Below are positions 1 through 6,422 of a stretch of DNA of 7,461 nt, piece after piece. The stretch comes from Desulfobulbaceae bacterium. GTDB lineage: Bacteria > Desulfobacterota > Desulfobulbia > Desulfobulbales > Desulfocapsaceae. The stretch lies in contig DOMU01000228.1 in assembly GCA_003509305.1 (NCBI GenBank), positions 1-7,461 on the forward strand. Direction: 5' to 3'. The position numbers and the translations under genes were made by a program. Numbering within the stretch: position 1 is the first letter of the stretch; the number at the start of each line of letters is the position of its first letter. The notes under the pieces are model-generated. The model was not told the DNA's origin. It searched no databases and saw only the letters and a list, made by a program, of their open reading frames with translations.

Positions 1-404
1 ATCTGGTCGGCGGTAAGCTGGCAGACATAGGCCTTGCCCAGTTTGATCAGTTGCAGCGCGTAGCCGTAAAGCCGGTCGAAGTAATCGGAGGCGTAGAACA
101 GGTCATCGCCCCAACTGAAACCGAGCCACTCGACATCACGCTTGATCGCCTCGACGTAGGCGCTTTCTTCCTTGCTCGGGTTGGTGTCGTCGAAACGCAG
201 ATGGCAGGGCGCATGGTTTTCGGCGCCGATGCCAAAATTCAGGCAGATCGACTTGGCGTGGCCGATATGCAGAAAGCCGTTCGGCTCCGGTGGAAATCGC
301 GTCACCGGATGCGGATGTTTGCCGCTGGCGACATCGTCGGCGATGATCTGGCGGATGAAATCCAGGGCTTTGCCGGGGACGGCGGTTGGTTCGGGGATGG
401 ACAT
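1..404 (-). CDS. glnS: Glutaminyl-tRNA synthetase, N-terminal part (runs off the left edge)
   Basis: This is the first 134 codons of cytoplasmic GlnRS, which attaches glutamine to tRNA-Gln using ATP. The class I Rossmann signature is clear: [15 protein letters not shown] has the ATP-binding HIGH motif at residues 46-49, and RFDDTNP follows at 70-76. Together with DVEWLGF at about 90-96, this matches the proteobacterial GlnRS N-terminus almost without gaps, and it separates the protein from GluRS, which has HIGG and RIEDTD. The KMSKS loop and anticodon-binding barrels lie outside the window. The ATG at 404 is supported by a GGAG seven bases upstream and by the N-terminal length expected for the family. 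It follows gltX by 22 nt in the same direction, so the two are probably co-transcribed. A genuine GlnRS implies direct Gln-tRNA formation in this host. I see no damage in the visible part. Confidence 0.97.
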   Translation of the reverse strand, partial: MSIPEPTAVPGKALDFIRQIIADDVASGKHPHPVTRFPPEPNGFLHIGHAKSICLNFGIGAENHAPCHLRFDDTNPSKEESAYVEAIKRDVEWLGFSWGDDLFYASDYFDRLYGYALQLIKLGKAYVCQLTADQ

Positions 405-426
405 GGCGAGGCTCCGGTTTCTGGTA

Positions 427-1908
427 TTAAACGGCGAACAGGTGATCGATACGGCGCAGGCGGCTGACCACCTTGTCCTGGCCGATGGCGAGCAGAACAT
501 CGAACATCGACGGCCCGGCCAATTGGCCGGTCACCGCCGTGCGCATGGCGTTGATGAGCACACCGGGTTTTTGCCCCAGCTCGTCGGCCATCCGCCGCGC
601 CGTCTCCTCGGCGTTTTCGGCGGTGAAGGGTGCCAGCGCCGCCAGGCGATCGGCCAGTTCCGGCAGCCAGGTTTTCAAATCCGGGTAGGGCAGAACATTC
701 TTCTTCAGCGGCTTTTCCTCAATGACGTAGTCTTCGGCGAAATAGGCGCGGCCAAGGCTTGCGAAGTCGTTCAGCGTGTGGAAACGGTCGCGGATGAGGG
801 CGATGACGCGCAAAAACCAGTCGCGTTTCTCCGTGGCCCAGGCCGCATCCCAAATATCCGCCGCCCGCAGGCGTTCTTCGACCAGCGGCGCCAGTTCCTC
901 CACCGGCATGACGCGCAAATAGTGTTCGTTGATGGCGATAGCCTTCGGATCGGTGAAGAATTTGGCGTCGCCTTTGGTGTAGTTGAATACTGCGCTCGAC
1001 TTGTTGATGCGTTCAAGTGAAAAGGCCTGGATCAGCTCGTCGCGGCTGAAAAACTCCTGATCGTTGCCCGGCGACCAGCCCAAGAGCACCAGATAATTGT
1101 TGAAGGCCCAGGGCAGAAAACCCATCTCTTGGTAGAACTGCACCGATACCACTTCGCCGTGGCTGCGTTTGGAAATCTTGGCCTTTTTGTTATCGAGCGT
1201 CAGCGGGATGTGGGCAAAGACCGGCAGCGGCGCTTCGAGGGCCTCATACAGCAGCACCTGCTTCAGGGTGTTGGTCATATGATCCTGGCCGCGCACGACA
1301 TGGCTGATACGGTCGCGGATGTCGTCGGCGACGTTGCACAGCAGATAGAGCGGCGAGCCGTCGGAGCGGACGATGACGAAATCGTCGATCTCTTTATAAT
1401 CGGCTTCGATGCGACCCAAGACGACATCGTCATAACCCAGCATTCCCTGGCGTTCCGGCACCTTGAAGCGAATTACCGATGGCAGGCCGGCGGCTTCCTT
1501 GGCCGCCACCTCTTCCGCTGTCAGGTAGCGGCAGGTACGGTCGTAGCCGAGCGGCAGTTTGGCGGCCAGCGCCCGTTCCCGCTTCGCTTCCAGCTCTTCT
1601 TTCGTACAGAAGCATTTGTAGGCGTGGCCGCTGGCCAGAAGCTTTGCGGCTGCGGCCCGGTGATCGGCGGCGAATTCGGTTTGGTAGTAGGGGCCTTCGT
1701 CGTAATCAATACCAAGCCATTCCAAACCGTCGATGATACCCTGGGCCAGGGCTTCGCTCGAGCGCTCGGTATCGGTATCCTCAATGCGCAGGATCAGCTT
1801 GCCGCCCATTTTCCGGGCATACAGCCAGTTATAGAGGGCGGTGCGGGCGCCGCCGATGTGCAGGTAGCCGGTTGGGCTGGGGGGAAAACGCAGGCGAATT
1901 TCAGTCAT
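427..1908 (-). CDS. gltX: Glutamate--tRNA ligase (GluRS)
   Basis: A complete 493-residue class I aminoacyl-tRNA synthetase that charges tRNA-Glu with glutamate in the cytoplasm, supplying translation and possibly tetrapyrrole synthesis. The catalytic core starts with [18 protein letters not shown] (HIGG at residues 17-20). [10 protein letters not shown] follows at 41-50, and the KMSKS-equivalent KISKR is at 244-248. The C-terminal anticodon-binding region includes [11 protein letters not shown] from residue 451. Length is normal for bacterial GluRS. A probable zinc site is C99-x-C101 with Y122 and C126. The position where E. coli has its zinc-binding His is Y128, so the site resembles the Cys3-Tyr type known from some GluRS and GluQ-RS proteins. 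Because glnS follows 22 nt downstream, this enzyme is probably the discriminating type that does not charge tRNA-Gln; that is inference. Upstream of the ATG lie a weak GAG at six-base spacing and a run of eight A. Confidence 0.97.
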   Translation of the reverse strand: MTEIRLRFPPSPTGYLHIGGARTALYNWLYARKMGGKLILRIEDTDTERSSEALAQGIIDGLEWLGIDYDEGPYYQTEFAADHRAAAAKLLASGHAYKCFCTKEELEAKRERALAAKLPLGYDRTCRYLTAEEVAAKEAAGLPSVIRFKVPERQGMLGYDDVVLGRIEADYKEIDDFVIVRSDGSPLYLLCNVADDIRDRISHVVRGQDHMTNTLKQVLLYEALEAPLPVFAHIPLTLDNKKAKISKRSHGEVVSVQFYQEMGFLPWAFNNYLVLLGWSPGNDQEFFSRDELIQAFSLERINKSSAVFNYTKGDAKFFTDPKAIAINEHYLRVMPVEELAPLVEERLRAADIWDAAWATEKRDWFLRVIALIRDRFHTLNDFASLGRAYFAEDYVIEEKPLKKNVLPYPDLKTWLPELADRLAALAPFTAENAEETARRMADELGQKPGVLINAMRTAVTGQLAGPSMFDVLLAIGQDKVVSRLRRIDHLFAV

Positions 1909-1930
1909 GGAGCACTCTTTTTTTTGTTTA

Positions 1931-2980
1931 TTATTCAGCCAGGGTACGAATCTTTTGTTCGTTGGCAGCGATCAGCTCGGCCAACCGGAACTGGATCATG
2001 GCTAGGCGCAGGTTGTCGCCGGGCCGCCGCACCTGGAAGTAGCGGTCACCGGATAAATGGTCGCTCAGGCGGCGCAGGCCCAGCTCGAAGGCGATGGTGA
2101 GCATCCCGGCGAAGAGGTGCGGTAACGGCGTCCGCTCACCGGCTTCGGCGTATTCCTGGCGGTAGCCGGCGAGAAACTTTTGGCATATATCAAGGTCGAA
2201 ACGAATCGTCGCCACATCCGCCTCTTCTCCGGCTGGATTGGCCAGCGAGCGCAGGCAATCCCCAAGGTCGTGGGCGATCAGGCCAGCGGCGGCGGTATCG
2301 AGGTCGAAGAGACCGCGGGCCTGGCCGCTTTGGTCACAGATGAAATTTTCCCGCTTCGGGTCTCCATGCGTCACCTGGCGGCTGATTGTGCCCGCCGCTT
2401 CGGCTTTGGCAAAATAATCAGCCATCGGGCGGAAGCGTTCGATTACATCGCGGCACCAGCGCAATTCGGCTTTTTCCCGGGTGTTTATCGGGGTTTCGGC
2501 CAAGGCGCGGTCAGCGACCGCGAGGTAGTTCGGCGTATCATGAAAACCGGGTACGGTTGGTGGCAAACATGTGGGCGGCAGATCGGCGGTAAGACGGTGA
2601 AAACGGGCGAGGATCCTGCCCATGCTGTCCGGTTGCGCCATGACATCCGGCGCGTGCTCTTTGATGTAGCTCTGTGCCCGCCACAGGGCGCCGTCCGCCG
2701 ACTGAAAACTATCGGCGCCGCTCAGGGTGGCAATGGGTTCGGCGACGCGGAAATTTTTGCCGCCGAGGTGGCTGGAAAGGACGGCGAAATTGGCCAGCAC
2801 CCGGCGCGGATCGGGAAAAACCGCCGGATTGAGCCGCTGGACGACCAGGGAGCGTTCGCCATCTTGTTCGAGGAGAAAACCGCGATTGATATTGCCACCG
2901 GCCAACTCCCGTACCATCACTGTTCGGCCTGGTGGAAAATAGGCGGCGATAACCGCCGCCAGCTCATCCATGCTGTTCAT
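1931..2980 (-). CDS. APH-fold sugar kinase, N-acetylhexosamine 1-kinase-like
   Basis: A complete 349-residue protein of the aminoglycoside phosphotransferase (protein-kinase-like) fold, probably phosphorylating a small hydroxylated substrate with ATP in the cytoplasm. The catalytic loop is HGDPKRENF at 205-213 (predicted base D207, metal ligand N212). The metal-binding DLD motif is at 226-228, within LFDLDTAAAG. The N-lobe has AGGNINRGFLL (27-37) and VVQRLNPAVFPDP (46-58). This last stretch resembles the QRIN-x-x-VF pattern of N-acetylhexosamine 1-kinase (NahK) and the relatives often mislabelled mucin desulfatase, rather than true aminoglycoside resistance enzymes. The gene overlaps the end of glk by 17 nt and precedes gltX by 22 nt, which suits a sugar-kinase role, but the substrate is not proven. 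Choline or other alcohol kinases and AmgK-like anomeric kinases are alternatives. The start is the first ATG. A second in-frame ATG three codons later (base 2971) is possible. Confidence 0.82.
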   Translation of the reverse strand: MNSMDELAAVIAAYFPPGRTVMVRELAGGNINRGFLLEQDGERSLVVQRLNPAVFPDPRRVLANFAVLSSHLGGKNFRVAEPIATLSGADSFQSADGALWRAQSYIKEHAPDVMAQPDSMGRILARFHRLTADLPPTCLPPTVPGFHDTPNYLAVADRALAETPINTREKAELRWCRDVIERFRPMADYFAKAEAAGTISRQVTHGDPKRENFICDQSGQARGLFDLDTAAAGLIAHDLGDCLRSLANPAGEEADVATIRFDLDICQKFLAGYRQEYAEAGERTPLPHLFAGMLTIAFELGLRRLSDHLSGDRYFQVRRPGDNLRLAMIQFRLAELIAANEQKIRTLAE

Positions 2981-4037
2981 CCACAGTACTCGCGGTGGCG
3001 AGCCGCGCCGCGCCGACGAGGACTGGATACGGATGCCGCACCAGGAAAATCGGAATTGTCGCTAACAGCTTCGCCATCATTGTTTTGTTGCCAAAGGCGG
3101 TGACCAAGGGCGCGAAGGATATTTTACCAACCAGGCGCGGCAAGATGCCGCCGGCCAGATACAGTCCGCCTCGGGCGTAAAATTTCAGGGTCAGGTTGCC
3201 GGCTTCGGCGCCGAGGATTTCAAGGAAAAGCGTCAGCACCTTCCGGCAGAGCGGGCAGAAATCCGCCGCCAGCGCCGCTTCAACGATCACCGGCGTCTTG
3301 TCGGCGGCGTCGGCCAGGCGACTGGCCACCTCCGCGCTCTCGGCGATCCCGCTCGTTTCCCGGCAGAATTTATAAAGATCGATCATGCCCAGCCCAGAGG
3401 CCAGCATCTCGTAACTGACCGATTCATAATGCCTGCGCATGAAGCGCAGCAGTTCGATCTGTTCATCGGTGGCCGGCGCGAAATCGCATTGACCGCCTTC
3501 GCCGCCGAGCGCGTGTTGGCAGCCGTCGCTCATAAAGAGCATACCTTCGCCCAAACCGGTACCTGGAGCCAGCACCGCCATGGTGGCGCCCGTTCGCCCC
3601 TCGCCTTTTTGCAGCGTCATGAGGTCATTGGTCTCAAGAAAAGGGAGAGCGGCGCAGAGGGCGGTCAGGTCGTTGAGCAAAAGCAGGGTGTCGAGGGCAA
3701 AGGCCTGACGCAGTTGTTCTCCCTCCACCGACCAGCCAAGATTGGTCAAATGGGCCTTATCGCCATCCACTGGCCCGGCGACGGCCAGGGCCAGGTGTTT
3801 TGGCGGACCGTCCGAGCCGCCATGTTCCGCCTGGTAGCGGCGTAGCAGCGCTTCGACGCTTTTGAAATCGCGGCTGGCGTAGCGGGCGAAGCCGAAAAAC
3901 GAGCCATCCGCCGGATGATACACCGCCATTTCGCATTTGGTGCCACCGAGGTCAACCACCAGCACTGGGGCCGCGGCGAGCCGGGCTTCAGCCATCAATG
4001 TGGCGGATGTCGATGGCTTCGGTTTTGATTTTACCAT
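2964..4037 (-). CDS. glk: Glucokinase, Glk family
   Basis: ATP-dependent glucokinase making glucose 6-phosphate in the cytoplasm, the entry step to glycolysis. It belongs to the E. coli Glk family, not to typical ROK kinases. The phosphate-binding DLGGTK is at 29-34 and LND, with predicted catalytic D123, at 121-123. GTGLGEG follows at 159-165, GGEGGQCDFAP at 178-188, YEMLASGLG at 209-217 and FYARGGLYLAGG at 286-297. The family usually has EGGH where this protein has EGGQ (Q183), so a sugar-contacting His appears replaced by Gln. The start is uncertain. The ATG at 4037 has an AGGA five bases upstream but overlaps the NYN gene by 50 nt and adds a basic tail (MVKSKPKPSTSATL). The ATG at 3995 gives the classic 8-nt stop/start overlap ATGGCTGA but lacks a Shine-Dalgarno. 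Translational coupling to both neighbours is likely, since its 3' end also overlaps the next gene. Confidence 0.93.
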   Translation of the reverse strand: MVKSKPKPSTSATLMAEARLAAAPVLVVDLGGTKCEMAVYHPADGSFFGFARYASRDFKSVEALLRRYQAEHGGSDGPPKHLALAVAGPVDGDKAHLTNLGWSVEGEQLRQAFALDTLLLLNDLTALCAALPFLETNDLMTLQKGEGRTGATMAVLAPGTGLGEGMLFMSDGCQHALGGEGGQCDFAPATDEQIELLRFMRRHYESVSYEMLASGLGMIDLYKFCRETSGIAESAEVASRLADAADKTPVIVEAALAADFCPLCRKVLTLFLEILGAEAGNLTLKFYARGGLYLAGGILPRLVGKISFAPLVTAFGNKTMMAKLLATIPIFLVRHPYPVLVGAARLATASTVDEQHG

Positions 4038-4758
4038 CTTCGTCCTGCATCTTCATGATGGTGAACTCGAAGATCTGAGAGGAATCACTGAACAGATGAT
4101 CGATGCCGATGTCGAGCGCCTTCGAGCAGTGGAAGAAGACGCTTTCCTGACGCAAGCCTTCTGGCGCCATCCGGTAGTAACGCATAAAGCCGAAGCCGCG
4201 ATCGGTGTTGTAATTGATCGGCCAGCCGCGCTGCCGGTCTTCGTCCTGAGTGGCCGTCACCGGCAACAGGCGTGGCACCAGATAGCCGGAAAGGTAGTTG
4301 TCCGCCGCCTCCTTCAGCTCTTGGCTGACGTTGCGGAAGGCAATGACCTCGACGCGGCAGCCCATGCTTTGCAGCGCCTGGATCAGGCGGACGAAATCGC
4401 CGTCGCCACTGACCAGGATCACCCGGTCGAGGTTGCGCGCCTGTTCCAGGGCGTCGATGGCCAGATCCATGTCGGCGTTGGCCTTGGTGGTGACGATGCC
4501 CTCGTCATCGACGAAGTGCTTAACTATCTTCTTGATGACACGGAAGCCGCATTGCCGCAGCACATGATGGTAGCGGTACATGCGCTGGCGGTATTCCGAA
4601 TCTTCCTTGCCACGCTCGCGGTCTTCGGCCAGATAGGCATTGGCGCGCAGGAGCGTCGATGAACCAATCTTGGCCAGATTGATCAGCGTGTCGTAGCGCA
4701 TACCATAGCCGCCGCAGAGACGGATATTTTCTGAATCGACGTAAATTCCTGTTTTCAT
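3988..4758 (-). CDS. NYN-domain (PIN-like) putative ribonuclease with C-terminal cold-shock-like domain
   Basis: A complete 256-residue cytoplasmic protein. Residues 1 to about 165 form a NYN/LabA-type PIN-like nuclease domain. IYVDSENIR at 5-13 carries D8, ADMDLAIDAL at 95-104 carries D96 and D98, and ILVSGDGDF at 114-122 carries D119 and D121. This is the acidic set expected to bind metal for RNA cleavage. After a short linker, residues about 178-254 look like a cold-shock/OB domain: DRGFGFMRY (186-194) resembles RNP1, VFFHCSKA (207-214) resembles RNP2, and FEFTI and AIDIRHI fit the last strands. The likely role is an RNA-binding endonuclease, but the target is unknown and nothing here proves activity. 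It lies 30 nt after hslU and overlaps glk. The leader has no recognisable Shine-Dalgarno. An in-frame stop just upstream, with no other start codon before it, makes the ATG at 4758 the only reasonable start. Confidence 0.88.
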   Translation of the reverse strand: MKTGIYVDSENIRLCGGYGMRYDTLINLAKIGSSTLLRANAYLAEDRERGKEDSEYRQRMYRYHHVLRQCGFRVIKKIVKHFVDDEGIVTTKANADMDLAIDALEQARNLDRVILVSGDGDFVRLIQALQSMGCRVEVIAFRNVSQELKEAADNYLSGYLVPRLLPVTATQDEDRQRGWPINYNTDRGFGFMRYYRMAPEGLRQESVFFHCSKALDIGIDHLFSDSSQIFEFTIMKMQDEDGKIKTEAIDIRHIDG

Positions 4759-4788
4759 GGCAAATGGTAAGGATGAGTTTCAACCCGC

Positions 4789-6186
4789 TCACAGAATATA
4801 GCGGCTCAGGTCCTGGTCTTCGGCAATATCTTTCAGCCGGTCGCGGACGTAGTCGGCGTCGATGACCACGGTTTTTTCCGTTCGCTCAGAGGCGTCAAAT
4901 GACAAGTCTTCCAGTACGCGCTCCATAACCGTATGCAGGCGGCGGGCGCCGATTTCCTCGGTGGCCTCGTTGACCCGCACGGCGATGGCGGCCATTTCCA
5001 GGATGGCATCATCGGTGAAGCGCAGTTCGATGTCCTCGGTTTGCATCAGGGCCACATACTGCCGGGTCAGGGCGTTTTTCGGTTCGGTGAGGATGCGGAC
5101 GAACTCTTCTTTGCCTAATGAATGCAGCTCGACACGGATTGGGAAACGGCCCTGCAATTCCGGAATCAGATCCGAGGGCTTGGCGACATGGAAGGCGCCG
5201 CTGGCGATGAAGAGGATATGGTCGGTTTTCACTATGCCGTATTTGGTCGAAACCGTCGAGCCTTCGACAATCGGCAACAGGTCGCGTTGCACCCCTTCCC
5301 GTGACACCTCGGGACCGTGCCCGCCGCTGGAGCGGGAGGCGATTTTGTCAATCTCGTCGAGAAAAACAATGCCCGATTCTTCGGTGCGGCGGCGGGCCTC
5401 CTTTTTCACCCGCTCCATATCAATCAGACGCTCGGATTCCTCCTTGTGCAGGGCGACGCGCGCCTCGGCGATCTTCATGCGCCGGTTCTTGTCGTGGCGG
5501 GAAAACATCTTGCCCATGACATCCTGGAAATTCGACTGCAACTCTTCCATATTTGAACCGCCCATCACCTCGATCATCGGCATTGACGGCGCCTCTTTGA
5601 AGCTGACTTCCACCTCGCGTTCATCAAGCCGGCCGTCGCGCAGCATCTCGCGAAAACGCTCGCGCGTTGATGATTCCGGAGATTGCTGAGCCGGCAGCTT
5701 GCCGCCGGCCAGGGTAAAGGACTTATCGCCCTCTGGGCCGCCGACGGCAGCCTGCTGGCCGCTTGGCGGCAAAAGCAGGTCGAGGAGACGCTCTTCGACA
5801 TGGGCCTGGGCGATACCCTCAACACGCTGACGTTCTTCTTCTTTAACCATGTTGATGGCCAGCTCGACGAGATCGCGGATGATCGATTCGACATCACGAC
5901 CGACATAACCCACCTCGGTGAATTTCGAGGCTTCAACCTTGATGAAGGGTGAGCCGGCCAGCGCCGCCAGGCGCCGGGCGATTTCGGTTTTGCCGACGCC
6001 GGTCGGGCCGATCATGATAATGTTTTTGGGCAGGATTTCATTGCGCAGTGGTTCTTCTACCTGGCATCTTCGCCAGCGGTTGCGCAGGGCGATGGCCACC
6101 GAGCGTTTGGCGTCGGCTTGACCAATAATATATTTGTCCAGTTCGGCGAGAATTTCTTTCGGCGTAAGGGTGGTGTTGTCGTTCAT
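4789..6186 (-). CDS. hslU: HslU (ClpY), ATPase subunit of the HslVU protease
   Basis: A complete 465-residue AAA+ unfoldase that feeds substrates to the HslV peptidase as a hexamer in the cytoplasm. The Walker A motif GPTGVGKT is at 60-67. The pore loop GYVG at 93-96 is followed by RD, and Walker B IVFLDEID is at 273-280. ELQGRFPI supplies the predicted arginine finger R347, and GARRL (413-417) the sensor-2 arginine. The C-terminus DLSRYIL closely matches the tail that docks into HslV, so an HslV partner is expected. The I-domain (roughly 110-245) carries a Gly/Gln/Pro-rich stretch near 143-175 that makes the protein about 20 residues longer than the E. coli enzyme. The usual hslV is not directly upstream; a non-coding divergent region and phosphofructokinase are there instead. 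The start [13 protein letters not shown] aligns with known HslU N-termini, although no clear Shine-Dalgarno precedes it. It is probably the first gene of the six-gene operon. Confidence 0.97.
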   Translation of the reverse strand: MNDNTTLTPKEILAELDKYIIGQADAKRSVAIALRNRWRRCQVEEPLRNEILPKNIIMIGPTGVGKTEIARRLAALAGSPFIKVEASKFTEVGYVGRDVESIIRDLVELAINMVKEEERQRVEGIAQAHVEERLLDLLLPPSGQQAAVGGPEGDKSFTLAGGKLPAQQSPESSTRERFREMLRDGRLDEREVEVSFKEAPSMPMIEVMGGSNMEELQSNFQDVMGKMFSRHDKNRRMKIAEARVALHKEESERLIDMERVKKEARRRTEESGIVFLDEIDKIASRSSGGHGPEVSREGVQRDLLPIVEGSTVSTKYGIVKTDHILFIASGAFHVAKPSDLIPELQGRFPIRVELHSLGKEEFVRILTEPKNALTRQYVALMQTEDIELRFTDDAILEMAAIAVRVNEATEEIGARRLHTVMERVLEDLSFDASERTEKTVVIDADYVRDRLKDIAEDQDLSRYIL

Positions 6187-6285
6187 GATGGCTGTTGGTT
6201 TGGGGAAAATTGTCGCGGCGCATCAGAAATCAAGAGGCGGGTATCAGGAAACAGGATTCTGGCACCTGGGCCTGTTCTTTCCTCT

Positions 6286-6314
6286 AGTATGCCGCTGACA
6301 GCGTAGCATGACAA
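6286..6314 (-). promoter_or_regulatory. Candidate sigma-70 promoter for the hslU operon
   Basis: On the minus strand TTGTCA (6314-6309) is separated by exactly 17 nt from CATACT (6291-6286). These match the sigma-70 consensus at 5/6 and 4/6 positions. Transcription would start near 6279 and give a leader of roughly 90 nt before the hslU ATG. The prediction is from pattern only; no heat-shock (RpoH-like) promoter was found at acceptable spacing. Confidence 0.4.
6293..6303. repeat. Short perfect dyad inside the hslU promoter spacer
   Basis: CGCTG-A-CAGCG is a perfect 5-bp inverted repeat around one central base. It sits wholly within the 17-nt spacer of the candidate hslU promoter. Its location would suit a repressor operator, but an 11-bp dyad can also arise by chance in GC-rich DNA. 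Confidence 0.3.
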
Positions 6315-6349
6315 CCGGTGGCCGTCCAGCGGCGCGGATGGTTTTCTTC

Positions 6350-6378
6350 TTGTCAAGGCCGGGAAAAGAAAGGATAAC
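6350..6378 (+). promoter_or_regulatory. Candidate promoter for the phosphofructokinase gene
   Basis: TTGTCA (6350-6355) and GATAAC (6373-6378) are 17 nt apart and match the sigma-70 consensus at 5/6 and 4/6 positions. Transcription would begin around 6385, downstream of or on the possible ATG at 6384. If the promoter is real, it favours the GTG at 6423 as the start, with a leader of about 40 nt. Confidence 0.3.
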
Positions 6379-6410
6379 AGGAGATGAGGTTTCCTTTTCT
6401 CGATTCCCCA

Positions 6411-6418
6411 AAAGGTGA
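6411..6418 (+). promoter_or_regulatory. Ribosome binding site that selects the GTG start of pfk
   Basis: AAAGGTGA lies four bases before the GTG at 6423 and matches the 3' part of the ideal AAGGAGGTGA, where that spacing is normal. The in-frame ATG at 6384 has an AGGAG directly abutting it, which is too close, and only a more distant AAAGGA at usable spacing. The GTG also gives the family-typical N-terminus [13 protein letters not shown]. Confidence 0.6.
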
Positions 6419-6422
6419 GCGC

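Larger units (their letters stand above)
6187..6422. other. Divergent intergenic region between hslU and pfk
   Basis: These 236 bases contain no convincing gene on either strand; in particular no hslV-like reading frame is present. They hold one candidate promoter facing each way, the dyad at 6293-6303, and two similar purine-rich words, AGGAAACAGGA (6246-6256) and AGGATAACAGGA (6371-6382). The second word overlaps the candidate pfk -10 element. No riboswitch or small RNA could be recognised by eye. Confidence 0.6.

Noticed and set aside
172..1020. 282-codon open frame on the plus strand opposite gltX
   Set aside because: It is antisense to the conserved gltX, has low-complexity composition typical of GC-rich shadow frames, and has no recognisable domain.
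1129..2100. 323-codon open frame on the plus strand
   Set aside because: It lies opposite gltX and the end of the kinase gene, crosses their junction, and shows no family motif.
2180..3103. 307-codon open frame on the plus strand
   Set aside because: It is antisense to the NahK-like kinase, whose catalytic motifs are clear; no motif or start context supports the antisense frame.
4520..4792. 90-codon minus-strand frame starting at the hslU stop
   Set aside because: It reads the NYN gene in another frame; the NYN frame carries the conserved motifs.
4862..5689. 275-codon Ser/Arg-rich open frame on the plus strand
   Set aside because: It is opposite hslU, and its Ser/Arg bias is an artefact of reading conserved codons in reverse complement.
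6187..6240. Heat-shock (RpoH-like) promoter before hslU, CTTGAT with TCCCCA
   Set aside because: The two elements are over 20 nt apart, outside the usual spacing, and the match is poor.
6250..6276. AACAGG/CCTGTT inverted repeat as a terminator or leader hairpin
   Set aside because: It is only a 6-bp stem with a 15-nt loop and no T-run, too weak to call.
6351..6356. Perfect TTGACA on the minus strand as a -35 for hslU
   Set aside because: No acceptable -10 follows at 16-18 nt spacing.
6384..6386. In-frame ATG as the start of the phosphofructokinase
   Set aside because: Its AGGAG abuts the ATG with no spacer, it may lie at the transcription start, and it adds 13 residues not typical of the family. 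The GTG at 6423 has a well-placed Shine-Dalgarno.
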